Source: Rhizobium terricola
GTDB taxonomy: Bacteria; Pseudomonadota; Alphaproteobacteria; Rhizobiales; Rhizobiaceae
Assembly (NCBI RefSeq): GCF_012927355.1
Contig: NZ_JABBGK010000001.1
Coordinates: forward strand, 1,234,649 to 1,298,648
Direction: 5' to 3'
DNA: 64,000 nt
Shown here: piece by piece, positions 33,930 to 43,893 of the stretch
How positions within the stretch are numbered: the first letter of the stretch is position 1
Layout of the letters: each line of letters begins with the position of its first letter
The notes under the pieces: generated by a model
Databases searched by the model: none
Told to the model about the DNA's origin: nothing
What the model saw: only the letters and a program-made list of their open reading frames with translations
Program-made: the position numbers and the translations under genes

Positions 33930-36226
33930 GAGACGAGGCTCGCATTAGGCCCGACATAGGCCGGCGCCGGCTGCACCTGGTCGGCATCATCCTCCAGCGC
34001 CAGCCGATTGAGGCGGAGCGCATTGACGACGACGATGATCGACGAAGTGGACATGGCCACGGCGGCGATCAGCGGGGTGGCGTAGCCAAGAATGGCAATC
34101 GGCACGGCAATGACGTTGTAGCCGATGGCGAGCACGAAGTTCTCGCGGATCAGCCGGCCGGCACGCCGGGAAGCCTCGATGGCAAAGACCACCGAATCGA
34201 GGTTCTGGCGCATGAAGACGAAGTCGGCCGCCTGGCGCCCGACATCGGCAGCCGTGGCCGGTGCTATCGACACATGGGCGGCGGCAAGCGCCGGCGCATC
34301 GTTGATCCCGTCGCCGACCATCAGCAGCCTGTGGCCTTCGGCCTGAACGGAAGCGCAGAACTCGGCCTTTTCGCGCGGGGCAAGCTCGGCCTTCCAGTTG
34401 TCGATGCCGAGGCGTCGGGCAAGGGACGCTACCACGCCGCGACGGTCACCCGACAGGATGCCGACGGCATAGCCCCTGGACTTCATCAGGTCGATCGCCC
34501 TTTCGGCGCCGGGCCGCAGGGTGTCCTCGAAACGGAAGGCCTGCAGTTCACGACCGTCGAGAGAAAGCACGACCTCGGAATTTGCGTGATCAGCCGGGTC
34601 CGTCGCGGTTTCCGCGCAGGCAAAGCGACGGCTGCCGAGCCGGTAGACGCCATCGGCCGTTACGGTTTCGATGCCGGCGCCCGGGATTTCCTTCACCGCA
34701 TCGAACACCACGGTCAGCCCAGAAGCGGCACGCCACAGGGCCTGTGACAGCGGATGCCGCGAATGCGCGGCAAGGCCGGCTGCGATCGAAAAAGCATGCG
34801 CGTCGATCGATGTGGTATCGAGCAGGCGCGGCTTGCCGAGGGTGAGCGTGCCGGTCTTGTCGAAGGCGACGGTATCGATCTCGGCCAGGCGCTCCATGGC
34901 GGAACCGTCCTTGACCATGATCCCGGCCTTGAACAGGCGGCCAGCGGCCACAACCTGGACCACCGGCACGGCGAGACCGAGCGCGCATGGGCAGGTGATG
35001 ATCAGCACGGCCACGGCAACCAGCATGGCGTGCTTCCAGTCGCCATCGTAGAAGCCCCAGCCGAGGAAGGTCAGAAGCGCGGTCAGATGAACGGCCGGCG
35101 AATAGAATTGCGCCGCGCGGTCGGCAATGCGGCGGTAACGGGCGCGACCGCCTTCGGCCGCTTCCATCAGGTTGATCACCTCGGCGAGGAAGGAATTGCG
35201 CGCCGTGGCCGTCGCCTCGATCACCAGCGATCCGGTGAGGCTCAGCGTACCCGCCTGAACCATATCGCCGGCGGCAACCTGAAGGGGCGCGCTTTCGCCG
35301 TTGACGATCGACACATCCATGTCGCTTGCGCCGCTGACGATGGTGCCGTCGACCGGGACGCGATCGCCGGTCGAGACGGCAACCTTGTCGCCGACCCGGA
35401 TTTCCTCGAGCGCGCGATAGTCCCGCGAGCCGTCTTCCGCCACGACGAGTGCGCCGCGCGGGCTGAGGCGGGCCAGGCCGCTGATCGCCGAGCGCGCGCG
35501 GTCACGCATGATGTGGTCGAGGGTGCGCCCGATCAGCAGGAAGAAGAGCAGCGATGCGGTCGCGTCGAAATAGGCATGCTCGCCATGATGGACCGTCTCC
35601 CACAATGAGATGAAATAAGACATCGTGATACCGATGGCGATCGGCACATCCATGTTGGTACGGCCATGGCGCAGCGCGTTCCAGGCGGACTGGTAGAAGA
35701 AGCGACCGGCATAGATCAGTGCGGGCGCCGCGATCATCGCCGAGATCCAGTGGAACATGTCGCGGGTCGACGCGTCGGCGCCCGACCAGATCGAGACCGA
35801 GAGCAACATGATGTTGGTCGCTGCGAAACCGGAGACGGCAACCGCCCGAATCAGCTGGTTGCGCAACTCGTCGCCGGCTTCCTCGGCAGCCGTGAAAAGA
35901 TGCGATTCGTAGCCGGTCGAGGCGATCGCTCGCGCAAGGCCGACCGGATCGGTGGACGTCTCACCGACCTTGTCCTTCCAGACGATGGAAACCCGCTTGG
36001 TCGACAGGTTGACGCGGGCGCGCTCGACTTCCGGAAGAGCTCGCAGGGCCCGTTCAATGGTGGTGATGCAGGTGCCGCAGTGGACTGCCGGAACGCTGAG
36101 ATCGGTCTGCAGGAGCCCCTGCCCCAGATCCCGGCTCGCCAGACGCAGCTCTTCCGCCGTCGGAAGAGCGTGCCCGGCACGCTCCATATCGAGCGCGCCT
36201 TCCGTTCCTGCGGCACAGCAGCTCAT
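33926..36226 (-). CDS. ccoI: Copper-translocating P1B-ATPase CcoI/FixI
   Basis: 766 residues. The N-terminal metal-binding domain has HCGTC with Cys50 and Cys53. The core has the transport motif CPC at 412-414, the phosphorylated Asp456 in DKTGT, and the HP/ATP-binding and hinge motifs (GDGINDAPALAAAHVSIA). It belongs to the CopA2/FixI subgroup, which moves Cu+ out to the periplasm for assembly of the CcoN heme-copper centre. The gene overlaps ccoH by ATGA and ccoS by ATGA. Confidence 0.96.
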   Translation of the reverse strand: MSCCAAGTEGALDMERAGHALPTAEELRLASRDLGQGLLQTDLSVPAVHCGTCITTIERALRALPEVERARVNLSTKRVSIVWKDKVGETSTDPVGLARAIASTGYESHLFTAAEEAGDELRNQLIRAVAVSGFAATNIMLLSVSIWSGADASTRDMFHWISAMIAAPALIYAGRFFYQSAWNALRHGRTNMDVPIAIGITMSYFISLWETVHHGEHAYFDATASLLFFLLIGRTLDHIMRDRARSAISGLARLSPRGALVVAEDGSRDYRALEEIRVGDKVAVSTGDRVPVDGTIVSGASDMDVSIVNGESAPLQVAAGDMVQAGTLSLTGSLVIEATATARNSFLAEVINLMEAAEGGRARYRRIADRAAQFYSPAVHLTALLTFLGWGFYDGDWKHAMLVAVAVLIITCPCALGLAVPVVQVVAAGRLFKAGIMVKDGSAMERLAEIDTVAFDKTGTLTLGKPRLLDTTSIDAHAFSIAAGLAAHSRHPLSQALWRAASGLTVVFDAVKEIPGAGIETVTADGVYRLGSRRFACAETATDPADHANSEVVLSLDGRELQAFRFEDTLRPGAERAIDLMKSRGYAVGILSGDRRGVVASLARRLGIDNWKAELAPREKAEFCASVQAEGHRLLMVGDGINDAPALAAAHVSIAPATAADVGRQAADFVFMRQNLDSVVFAIEASRRAGRLIRENFVLAIGYNVIAVPIAILGYATPLIAAVAMSTSSIIVVVNALRLNRLALEDDADQVQPAPAYVGPNASLVS

Positions 36227-36720
36227 TTTGCCTCTCCGATCACCGCAATGCGGTTCGCTTCATGCATGATGGTCTGCCCGTCCCTGACCGCCATCACCTC
36301 GACAATCCAGTGGCCGTGCAGAACCTCGTGCGGCGCCTCATAGACACCCGCGCCGACCGACTGCAACTCGGCGACAAAGTCCTGGTGTTCGCCCACCGGG
36401 CGCTTGAAGTGAGCCGTCACCTTGTCGGCAATGACCGGCTCGTCGCCCGACATGGTCAAGTGATAGCGGATGACGCCGTCCTTGACCTCGAGCTTGCCCT
36501 TGATGCCGGTCGCCAGCATGGCGCGGATGCCGGCTGCCTTGCCGTTGAACTCCTGGCTGGCGACGTAGGTGTTCTTCACCACCAGGCCGCTCCAGGTCGA
36601 GGACGCCAGATAGGCCATGGTAAAGTTGACGGTGATGATGGTGCCGAAGAACAGCACCATGATCGTCAGCATGTGCCAACCGGTGAAGACGAAGGGCCGC
36701 TTCTCGCTCTGTGTGGTCAT
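36223..36720 (-). CDS. ccoH: cbb3 oxidase assembly protein CcoH/FixH
   Basis: 165 residues starting MTTQSEKRPFVFTGWHMLTI. One N-terminal membrane helix (about 17-38, VLFFGTIITVNFTMAY) followed by a periplasmic FixH domain with KNTYVASQEFNGKAAGIRAM and WIVEVMAVRDGQ. It stabilises the oxidase during assembly. Overlaps both ccoG and ccoI by four bases. Confidence 0.94.
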   Translation of the reverse strand: MTTQSEKRPFVFTGWHMLTIMVLFFGTIITVNFTMAYLASSTWSGLVVKNTYVASQEFNGKAAGIRAMLATGIKGKLEVKDGVIRYHLTMSGDEPVIADKVTAHFKRPVGEHQDFVAELQSVGAGVYEAPHEVLHGHWIVEVMAVRDGQTIMHEANRIAVIGEAK

Positions 36721-38303
36721 TTCCTTGCTCCGGGGCCGAAGAATACGGCGTCGTAGGTATCCTGCTCGTCGCCACCCTGGTCCTTGACGACGAATTCGAA
36801 GTCTTCCGCCTGCGATTTCAGACCACCCTTCGGCAGGGTGACAAAGACCTTGAGCGTGGTCGCTTCGTCCGGACCGGCATCAACCGTGAAGGAGCGAACC
36901 TCCTCGTCCGAAGTGCCGTTGACCTTCATCGTCGCATCCGGCAGGCCCTCGAGCGAGACCAGAATATTGCGCGGTTGCGGGATCATGTTCAAGATGCGCA
37001 CCGTGTAGCCGTTGCGGATGGAACCGTCAGATTCCAGAACGAACTGCGGGTTGCGGTCATGGAGAACGTTGACCTCAAGCCGATCGCGGCTGAGAAGCGC
37101 GACCAGCAAGCCCACACCGACCGCGGACCAGACACCCATGTAGAGCAGCGTACGGGCGCGGAAGATGATCCTCCAGTCGAAGTGCCGGATGCTGTCGATG
37201 AACTTGCCGTCGGCATCGCGCACCTTGTGCGGATCGATCGGCGTGGTGCCATCGGCGGTCGCGAGCGCCATGTTGCCCTGATATTCGTCGAGCGTCGCAT
37301 AGGCGATCAGGCCACGCGGCTTGCCGACCTTGTCCATCACGCTGTCGCAGGCGTCGATGCAGAGCGCACAGGTGATGCATTCGAGCTGCTGGCCATCACG
37401 GATGTCGATGCCCATCGGACAGACGGCAACGCAGGCGTTGCAATCAACACAGTCCCCGACCGGAATCCCGGCGGCGGCGGCCTTCTTCGCACCACGAGTG
37501 CGCGGTTCGCCGCGCCAGTCGTTATAGGTGACGACCAGCGAGTTCTCGTCGAGCATCGCGGCCTGGATTCGCGGCCAGGGGCACATGTAGATGCAGACCT
37601 GCTCACGCATGATGCCGCCGAACACATAGGTGGTGGCGGTGAGCACCGCGACGGTCATGTAGGCGACCGGTTCCGCGTAGCCGGTGATGAAGTCCATCGC
37701 CAGCGTCGGCGCATCGGCAAAATAGAAAATCCAAGCACCGCCGGTCGCCACGGCGATCGCCAGCCAGATGGCATGCTTAACCACCCGCTTCGAGATCTTG
37801 TCAAAGGTCCAGGGACCGGATTCCAGCTTCATGCGCGCATTGCGGTCGCCTTCGACCGCGCGCTCGACGACGAGGAAGAGGTCCACCCACACGGTCTGCG
37901 GACAGGTGTAACCGCACCAGGCGCGGCCGACCGCCGACGTGATGAGGAAGAGGCCGAACCCTGCCATGACAAGCAGGCCCGCGACGAAGAAGAATTCCTG
38001 CGGCCAGATTTCGATGAAGAAGAAGTAGAAACGGCGATGCGCGAGGTCGATGAGCACCGCCTGGTCAGGCGCATAGGGCCCACGGTCCCACCGCAGCCAG
38101 GGTGTCAGGTAGTAGATGCCAAGCGTGACGAGCATCACCAGCCACTTGAACTGACGGAAACGCCCCTCCGCCCGCTTCGGGAAGATCTTCTTGCGTGCCT
38201 CGTAAAGGGGACGCCGGACCTTGGCCGACATGACCGGTTCGGCTTCAAGACGTTCGATTTCGGCAGGCTCGGCCGCCTTGCCTTTGTCAGCATGCAGATT
38301 CAT
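36717..38303 (-). CDS. ccoG: Cytochrome c oxidase accessory protein CcoG/FixG
   Basis: 528 residues starting MNLHADKGKAAEPAEIERLE after AGAGGTCCTG. Five membrane helices surround two ferredoxin-type 4Fe-4S clusters: CVDCNACVAVCPMGID, then CITCALCIDACDSVMDKVG. An upstream helix pair contains CGYTCPQTVWVDLF, and a C-terminal Ig-like FixG domain ends the protein. It is thought to reduce copper or act in redox steps of cbb3 assembly. A FixK/FNR box lies 54 bases upstream of the start, heading the ccoGHIS operon. Confidence 0.96.
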   Translation of the reverse strand: MNLHADKGKAAEPAEIERLEAEPVMSAKVRRPLYEARKKIFPKRAEGRFRQFKWLVMLVTLGIYYLTPWLRWDRGPYAPDQAVLIDLAHRRFYFFFIEIWPQEFFFVAGLLVMAGFGLFLITSAVGRAWCGYTCPQTVWVDLFLVVERAVEGDRNARMKLESGPWTFDKISKRVVKHAIWLAIAVATGGAWIFYFADAPTLAMDFITGYAEPVAYMTVAVLTATTYVFGGIMREQVCIYMCPWPRIQAAMLDENSLVVTYNDWRGEPRTRGAKKAAAAGIPVGDCVDCNACVAVCPMGIDIRDGQQLECITCALCIDACDSVMDKVGKPRGLIAYATLDEYQGNMALATADGTTPIDPHKVRDADGKFIDSIRHFDWRIIFRARTLLYMGVWSAVGVGLLVALLSRDRLEVNVLHDRNPQFVLESDGSIRNGYTVRILNMIPQPRNILVSLEGLPDATMKVNGTSDEEVRSFTVDAGPDEATTLKVFVTLPKGGLKSQAEDFEFVVKDQGGDEQDTYDAVFFGPGARK

Positions 38304-38356
38304 CACAGGACCTCTTAGATTAGGGCTTCTTCTCCCATTCGGCACCATATCCCGCC

Positions 38357-38370
38357 TTGACTTATATCAA
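38357..38370. promoter_or_regulatory. FixK/FNR box upstream of ccoG
   Basis: TTGACTTATATCAA matches the consensus TTGAT-N4-ATCAA in all but one base (fifth position). It marks the promoter of ccoGHIS, separate from that of ccoNOQP. Confidence 0.85.
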
Positions 38371-38496
38371 GCAGCGGCGAAGCGTCGCAATGCATAGAAA
38401 AAGCACTATATCGGGAAGGATGCGACGTTTTTGCACAGCAAGAGCGCAGGCCTGCGGCGCACCGCGAGAAAAACTGCCTGGAATCCGTCCCAAAGC

Positions 38497-38525
38497 AAGA
38501 AAAGGCCACGCCCAGAGGCGTGGCC
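38497..38525 (-). terminator. Terminator after ccoP
   Basis: On the minus strand a perfect 9-bp stem (GGCCACGCC/GGCGTGGCC), TCTG loop, then TTTTCTT. It separates ccoNOQP from ccoGHIS, explaining the second FixK box. Confidence 0.88.
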
Positions 38526-38591
38526 CGGTGTCTTGAAGTGCGGCGATCGGCGGCACGTTGCCAGTGCCGCCGAGGCCTCATGCCGATCGGC

Positions 38592-39455
38592 TTATTCGCC
38601 GCCACCCAGCGAGTGGACGTAGATGGCGAGCTGCTTGACGGTAGAGTCACCCAGGCGTGCGCTCCAGGCCGGCATGACGCCGTGCTTGGGCTGCGCGACC
38701 TGTTCGGCGATCTGTGCCTCACCATCGACCTTCAGCCAGATGGCGTCGGTCAGGTTCGGAGCACCGAAGTCCCGGCCGCCCTTGGCGTCTTCGCCGTGGC
38801 AGGAAGCGCAGTTTTCGGCGAACACGGTTTTGCCGGGTTCAACCATGGCTGCGTCGGCCGGGGTGCCGGACAGGCTGACCACATAGGCGGCAACCTGCTT
38901 GATCTGCTCCGGCTCGAGAATGTCGGCGAAGGCCGGCATTTCGGACACGCGGGTATCAGCGTCGCTTGCGTAACGGATACCATGTGCCAGCGTGGTGTTG
39001 ATGGTTTCGAGATCACCACCCCACAGCCAGTCGTCGTCGTTCAGGTTCGGATAGCCGTTGCCACCCTGCGCGCCCGAGCCGTGGCAGGGCGAGCAGTTGA
39101 CCTTGAAGGCCGCAGCACCGCCGGCGATGGCGAACTGGGTAAGCTCCTTGTCAGCGACGATGTCGGCGAGCGGCAGAGCGGCGATCTTGTCGAGATACAC
39201 CGCCTGGGCAGCCTTGGCGTCGGTGAGTTCGGCAGCAACCTGGGCACGGCTCGAGAAGCCGAGCATGCCCTTGGTGTTCTCCTTCAGGAGCGGCCAGGCC
39301 GGGTAAGCAATCGTGTAACCGATCGCCCACAGGATGGTCGCGTAGAAGGTCCAGACCCACCAGCGCGGCATCGGATTGTTGAGCTCGCGGATACCATCCC
39401 ACTCATGGCCAGTGGTTTCGACGCCACTGATTTCATCAATATGTTTCTGTGACAT
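38592..39455 (-). CDS. ccoP: cbb3-type cytochrome c oxidase subunit III (diheme)
   Basis: 287 residues. One N-terminal membrane helix (about 34-52) then two c-type cytochrome domains with heme motifs CSPCH (121-125) and CASCH (216-220); distal methionines are in EMPAFADIL and the GVMPAW segment. It carries electrons from cytochrome c to CcoO/CcoN. ccoP starts 3 bases after ccoQ ends. The 288 bp downstream holds its terminator and the next FixK box. Confidence 0.97.
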   Translation of the reverse strand: MSQKHIDEISGVETTGHEWDGIRELNNPMPRWWVWTFYATILWAIGYTIAYPAWPLLKENTKGMLGFSSRAQVAAELTDAKAAQAVYLDKIAALPLADIVADKELTQFAIAGGAAAFKVNCSPCHGSGAQGGNGYPNLNDDDWLWGGDLETINTTLAHGIRYASDADTRVSEMPAFADILEPEQIKQVAAYVVSLSGTPADAAMVEPGKTVFAENCASCHGEDAKGGRDFGAPNLTDAIWLKVDGEAQIAEQVAQPKHGVMPAWSARLGDSTVKQLAIYVHSLGGGE

Positions 39456-39458
39456 CTC

Positions 39459-39611
39459 TTAGTCCTCCTTGAGAGGGATGCTTGCCGCCTCGTCAGCAAC
39501 TCGCTTGCCGCCGGGCCGGAACGTGAAGACGACAACGCCGACAAAGAACAGGGTCATGGCGAGCAAGCCCCAGCTGTCTGCGAAGTGGCGCATGGCCGTA
39601 TAGGTTTCCAT
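39459..39611 (-). CDS. ccoQ: cbb3-type oxidase subunit CcoQ/FixQ
   Basis: 50 residues, METYTAMRHFADSWGLLAMT then LFFVGVVVFTFRPG and a charged end. One membrane helix with the FRPG motif that follows it in CcoQ proteins. It stabilises the complex. Located exactly between ccoO and ccoP, with AGGAGGGGCA before its ATG. Confidence 0.96.
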   Translation of the reverse strand: METYTAMRHFADSWGLLAMTLFFVGVVVFTFRPGGKRVADEAASIPLKED

Positions 39612-39621
39612 GTGCCCCTCC

Positions 39622-40353
39622 TCAGCGATAGCCGGTGGCGTCGTCGTAGGTGGTGAAGTCGACGAGCGTGCCGAGCATCTGGAGATAGGCGACGAGTGCG
39701 TCCATCTCGGTCAGTTCAGCCGGATTGCCGTCGAAATCGCCGACCTTGGCCTTCGGGTAGCGGGCCAGCAGCGCCGTCGTATCCGCATTCGGATCAGCCT
39801 GCGCTGCAAGATCGGTCTCCGCGTTGGCGATCATGTCGTCGGTATAGGGAACGCCAACAATTTTGTTGGTTTCCAGGTTCGCCGTGACATTCGCGACCTT
39901 GAGCGGCGTCGTCTTGAGGAACGAGTAGCTCGGCATGATCGATTCCGGCACCACGTCACGCGGTTCGGTCAGGTGCTGGACATGCCATTCGTTCGAATAG
40001 CGGTCGCCCACGCGGGCCAGATCCGGACCGGTACGCTTGGAACCCCACTGGAACGGATGGTCGTACATCGACTCCGCAGCCAGCGAGTAGTGGCCATAGC
40101 GTTCGACCTCGTCACGGAACGGACGGATCATCTGGCTATGGCAGACATAACATCCCTCACGGATGTAGATGTTGCGGCCGGCAAGCTCCAGCGGCGAGTA
40201 GGGACGCATCCCCTCTACCTTCTCGATGGTGTTCTCAAGATAGAAGAGCGGTGCAATCTCGACGATGCCGCCGATGGTGACGACCAGCAGGGAGCCGAGA
40301 AGCAGAAGGCTGGAGTTCTTCTCGAGGATTGCGTGTTTATCAAGAATAGACAT
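39622..40353 (-). CDS. ccoO: cbb3-type oxidase subunit II (monoheme)
   Basis: 243 residues. N-terminal anchor helix (about 14-33, [20 protein letters not shown]), then one c-heme motif CYVCH at 68-72, the ligand Met region FLKTTPLKV, and the [20 protein letters not shown] signature. It passes electrons to CcoN. GGAAGG precedes the start. Confidence 0.97.
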   Translation of the reverse strand: MSILDKHAILEKNSSLLLLGSLLVVTIGGIVEIAPLFYLENTIEKVEGMRPYSPLELAGRNIYIREGCYVCHSQMIRPFRDEVERYGHYSLAAESMYDHPFQWGSKRTGPDLARVGDRYSNEWHVQHLTEPRDVVPESIMPSYSFLKTTPLKVANVTANLETNKIVGVPYTDDMIANAETDLAAQADPNADTTALLARYPKAKVGDFDGNPAELTEMDALVAYLQMLGTLVDFTTYDDATGYR

Positions 40354-40368
40354 CTTTAGCCTTCCTTC

Positions 40369-42006
40369 TTATTCGGCCGGCTGGACGGCGGCAGGTGCGA
40401 CAGAGCCCGGGATCGGGGCTTCCTGGCGCTCGTAGCCGAGGATCGTCATGAGCACGTTGTAGGCCATGATGATGCCACCGAGCAGGTACATGCCACCGCC
40501 GACGGCGCGCAGGACGTAGTACGGGAACATGGCTGCGACCGATTCGGCGAACGAATAGACCAGGAAGCCCTGCTCGTCGTATTCACGCCACATCAGGCCC
40601 TGCTGGATACCGGCGACCCACAGAACGGCGGCGTAGACGACGATGCCGAGGGTGGCGAGCCAGAAGTGCCAGTTGACCAGGCGCAGCGAGTAGAGGCGGT
40701 TGCGGTTCCACAGCTTCGGCGTCAGGTAGTAGACGGCACCGAAGGTGATCATGCCAACCCAGCCGAGTGCGCCGGAGTGAACGTGACCGATGGTCCAGTC
40801 GGTGTAGTGGCTGAGCGAGTTGACGGCCTTGATGGACATCATCGGGCCTTCGAAGGTCGACATGCCGTAGAAGGCGATGGCGATGACCATCATGCGGACG
40901 ATCGGGTCGGTACGGATCTTGTCCCAAGCGCCCGAGAGCGTCATCAGACCGTTGATCATGCCACCCCAGGAGGGCATCCACAGCATGATGGAGAAGACCA
41001 TGCCGAGGGTCTGAGCCCAGTCCGGCAGAGCGGTGTAATGCAGGTGGTGCGGGCCGGCCCAGATGTACATGAAGATCAGAGCCCAGAAGTGGATGATCGA
41101 CAGACGGTAGGAATAGACCGGACGGCCGGACTGCTTCGGTACGAAGTAGTACATCATGCCGAGGAAGCCTGCGGTCAGGAAGAAGCCGACGGCGTTATGG
41201 CCGTACCACCACTGGGTGAGCGCATCCTGAACACCGGAGAAGGCCGAGTAGCTCTTCACGCCGAGGAAGGAGACTGGCATCGACAGGTTGTTGACGATGT
41301 GCAGCATCGCGATCGTGACGATGAAGGACAGGTAGAACCAGTTCGCAACATAGATGTGCGATTCCTTCCGGGTCATGATCGTGCCGAGGAAGGTAATCAG
41401 ATAGGCCACCCAGACGACGGTCAGCCACAGGTCGACATACCATTCGGGTTCGGCATATTCGCGGCCTTCGGTGATGCCCAGCAGATAGCCGGTTGCGGCC
41501 ATGAGGATGAACAGCTGATAGCCCCAGAACACGAACCAGCCTAGCGAACCGCCGAAAAGGCGTGCGCGCGAGGTGCGCTGGACGACATAGAAAGAGGTGG
41601 CGATCAGCGCGTTACCGCCGAAGGCGAAGATAACGGCGGAGGTGTGCAACGGACGCATGCGACCGAAGTTGAACCACGGCTCGATGTTGAGGTCCGGAAA
41701 GGCCAACTGCAGCGCCACGACGACGCCGACGAGAAAGCCGACGACGCCCCAGAACACCGTGGCGATCACGCCGTACTTGACGACTTCGTCGAAGTATTCG
41801 GACTTGATCTGCTCGGCGGTCTTGGCGTTGACCGGAGCGAACTTCATGCGGCGAAGCATGACGATCGTACCGGCTGTCAGCACGAAGAACGCGACCCACA
41901 TATGGGCAGCGAACAGGCTGTCGTGGGCAAAAGCGACCCCGAGCAGCGCAGCGAAGGCCAGTACGGCCATCACTATTGTTTCTAACGTGTAATTCATTGT
42001 TGGCAT
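40369..42006 (-). CDS. ccoN: cbb3-type cytochrome c oxidase subunit I
   Basis: 545 residues, 12 or more membrane helices. The heme-copper core carries the six expected histidines, among them those in [50 protein letters not shown] and [16 protein letters not shown]. The enzyme reduces oxygen at very low concentration and pumps protons. The first ATG at 42006 gives [10 protein letters not shown]; the second ATG three codons in is also possible. A perfect FixK/FNR box is centred about 108 bases upstream. Confidence 0.97.
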   Translation of the reverse strand: MPTMNYTLETIVMAVLAFAALLGVAFAHDSLFAAHMWVAFFVLTAGTIVMLRRMKFAPVNAKTAEQIKSEYFDEVVKYGVIATVFWGVVGFLVGVVVALQLAFPDLNIEPWFNFGRMRPLHTSAVIFAFGGNALIATSFYVVQRTSRARLFGGSLGWFVFWGYQLFILMAATGYLLGITEGREYAEPEWYVDLWLTVVWVAYLITFLGTIMTRKESHIYVANWFYLSFIVTIAMLHIVNNLSMPVSFLGVKSYSAFSGVQDALTQWWYGHNAVGFFLTAGFLGMMYYFVPKQSGRPVYSYRLSIIHFWALIFMYIWAGPHHLHYTALPDWAQTLGMVFSIMLWMPSWGGMINGLMTLSGAWDKIRTDPIVRMMVIAIAFYGMSTFEGPMMSIKAVNSLSHYTDWTIGHVHSGALGWVGMITFGAVYYLTPKLWNRNRLYSLRLVNWHFWLATLGIVVYAAVLWVAGIQQGLMWREYDEQGFLVYSFAESVAAMFPYYVLRAVGGGMYLLGGIIMAYNVLMTILGYERQEAPIPGSVAPAAVQPAE

Positions 42007-42106
42007 CCCCCAACGGCTTGCTGATCACTCACGAAAACATACCCGTACGAGACGGAGAATCCTTTCGCGTCACGTGCAGAATTCGCATTCCGGCCCACAA
42101 TCCACC

Positions 42107-42120
42107 TTGATCCAAATCAA
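42107..42120. promoter_or_regulatory. FixK/FNR box upstream of ccoNOQP
   Basis: TTGATCCAAATCAA is a perfect TTGAT-N4-ATCAA box. It lies between ccoN (minus, start 42006) and the hemerythrin-like gene (plus, start 42289), and could serve either. Confidence 0.92.
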
Positions 42121-42288
42121 TGCAAGCGGGGTCTGAATTACGGAATTATGCATTCACACTACCCCTTCTGCGATTTGCCAGACCGGCGCCATGCGTCATC
42201 GGCGCGCAGTCGGAAGGGATCTTGAGGCTCGCCGGGAACTTGCGAGGGATCGGGTCCCGGCGGAGACCGATGCGGTGGAGGTGGCGGA

Positions 42289-42810
42289 ATGCACGCAAAT
42301 AAAGTGAATAACGGGCCGACCGACGGGATTGAGCAGACGGTCGCCAACGGCCAGCAGGACAGCCAGCGCTCGCTCGCCTGGCTTCGCAGGGCACACGAAG
42401 AGCAGCTCGCCCTGTGCGGCGAATTGGAAGAGATTGCCGATTCGCTGCCTGCCAGCGTCAACCGGCAGAAATGTATCTACGCGGCCAAGTCGCTCGGACC
42501 GCTGATCAAGGGCGTGCACCACTATGAGGAGACGGTGCTTTTCCCCTGGCTGGAGACGGCGAACCGGAACGTGGAAAACCTTAGGGACACCCTCGACCGG
42601 CTGAAGTTCGAGCACTGCGAGGATGAATGCTTTGCCGAGGAACTGACCGATGCACTGCTGAAGCTCGGATCGGGAACGGCGGTCAACATGGAGGCGGTGG
42701 GCTACATGCTGCGCGGCTTCTTCGAAGGCATCCGGCGGCATATCGCGTTTGAGCGCGAGCATCTGCTCTACAGCATCCCGGAAGACGCGAAGGTTTCCGG
42801 CCACAACTGA
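42289..42810 (+). CDS. Hemerythrin-domain protein
   Basis: 173 residues. A four-helix hemerythrin-like (HHE) domain with candidate di-iron ligands His36 (RRAHEEQ), His77/78 with Glu81 (HHYEETVLFPWL), His109 (EHCEDE) and His151 with Glu155 (HIAFERE). Proteins of this type bind oxygen or nitric oxide, sense redox state, or repair iron-sulfur centres. It is divergent from ccoN and shares the intergenic region with a FixK/FNR box, so a role in low-oxygen or NO response is plausible. GGTGGC stands in the place of a strong binding site. Confidence 0.85.
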   Translation: MHANKVNNGPTDGIEQTVANGQQDSQRSLAWLRRAHEEQLALCGELEEIADSLPASVNRQKCIYAAKSLGPLIKGVHHYEETVLFPWLETANRNVENLRDTLDRLKFEHCEDECFAEELTDALLKLGSGTAVNMEAVGYMLRGFFEGIRRHIAFEREHLLYSIPEDAKVSGHN

Positions 42811-42846
42811 GCCAGACCCGTGAACAAATTTTTGGTGAAGAGATCG

Positions 42847-42872
42847 GCGGCGCTCCTTGGGGCGCCGCTTTT
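42847..42872 (+). terminator. Terminator after the hemerythrin gene
   Basis: GCGGCGC/GCGCCGC stem, 8-base loop, then TTTTC; about 37 bases past the stop. Convergent with the PAS gene. Confidence 0.75.
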
Positions 42873-42882
42873 CGTCATGCTC

Positions 42883-43623
42883 TCAGGCGGCGATCTCGCC
42901 GGAGGCGACCTGATTGTCGAGCAGCATCATGACTGCGCCGATGACATCGCCCCGCCCGGTGCGTAGCGGCGTCAGGCGACAACGCAGCGGCATGCTGCGG
43001 CCGTCACCGAACGACCAGTAGGAATAGTCTCCCTGCTCTCCCGCAAAACAGCGGTCGAGCTGGACTCGCATGCCGTCGCTGACCTGGTCATCTTCAAGGA
43101 AATCGAACAGGTTGCGGCCGACAAGCTCCAGTGGCGTCGACTTCAGATAAGCCGCATGGGCGGGATTGGCGTAGAGATACCGGTAGTCGAGCGTCAGCAC
43201 GGCGACGCGATCCGGCAGGCTGTTGAGGATCGACTCGTTCAGCAGACCGTCCTCGCCCTGCACACGGGCCTCCAGCGGCACTTCGCCGTGAGAGGACGGC
43301 GAACGCCCCTTGTTGGCCGTATTGTCTCCGAAATAGCGATCAAGCAACACGGACAGAACGGCGGCATGCCGCTGCACGCAGGAGCGGTCGTCGGCATCCT
43401 CCCGGATGAGATTGCTGATGAAGCGGAGCTGCAGATGAATCTCGGCGAGATCGGCCGCATGGTAGTCGATGACGGCGGCAATCAGCGGATCCAGCTCGCG
43501 ATCGAGGAGACGGACCAGGTGATCGTCACCGACGCGGATCGCCTGCTGCAACTGGACATTCTTCAGCGAAACCGCTTCGAAGAGAGGCAACAAACTCGGG
43601 TAAGGGAAAACTTGAGATGCCAC
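42883..43623 (-). CDS. PAS domain protein
   Basis: 246 residues from a GTG. Residues 1-105 are helical (LFEAVSLKNVQLQQAIRVGD, VLLDRYFGDN) and of no known family, probably a dimerising or signalling helix bundle. Residues about 128-240 form a PAS domain: ILNSLPDRVAVLTLDYRYLY, NPAHAAYLKSTPLELVGRNL, and the last strands RCRLTPLRTGRGDVIGAVMM. No output domain (kinase, cyclase, DNA-binding) follows, so it may act by contact with a partner. It is next to the oxidase and hemerythrin genes; an oxygen/redox-sensing role is possible but the cofactor residues are not evident. Confidence 0.8.
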   Translation of the reverse strand: MASQVFPYPSLLPLFEAVSLKNVQLQQAIRVGDDHLVRLLDRELDPLIAAVIDYHAADLAEIHLQLRFISNLIREDADDRSCVQRHAAVLSVLLDRYFGDNTANKGRSPSSHGEVPLEARVQGEDGLLNESILNSLPDRVAVLTLDYRYLYANPAHAAYLKSTPLELVGRNLFDFLEDDQVSDGMRVQLDRCFAGEQGDYSYWSFGDGRSMPLRCRLTPLRTGRGDVIGAVMMLLDNQVASGEIAA

Positions 43624-43844
43624 TTTGACAACTACCCTGAATACGCGTGGGAAAAGGTCGACATCGACGGGCGTCCAGAGCGAACGTGCACCAATGCGGC
43701 TGTATTAGGGGCAGTTAACATGAATGTTACTCACATTCAATTGCCTAACTTTTGGGGTAGAAAAGCCCTAAAATTGATGCTTGTGAAGTATTTGGGCCGT
43801 TTTACCCACTGAAACGATACCGGTGGCTCCCAAAGCGCTTGAGA

Positions 43845-43863
43845 GGGTGCCCGACAGGCACCC
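43845..43863 (-). terminator. Weak stem-loop after lpxXL
   Basis: A 7-bp stem (GGGTGCC/GGCACCC, 5-base loop) 31 bases past the lpxXL stop on the minus strand, without a T-run. It probably slows or ends the lipid A cluster transcript before the PAS gene. The remaining 220 bp up to the PAS gene hold its promoter and nothing else I can identify. Confidence 0.4.
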
Positions 43864-43893
43864 AAGACCCAATAAAAGTCAGGCCCGGCCCTT

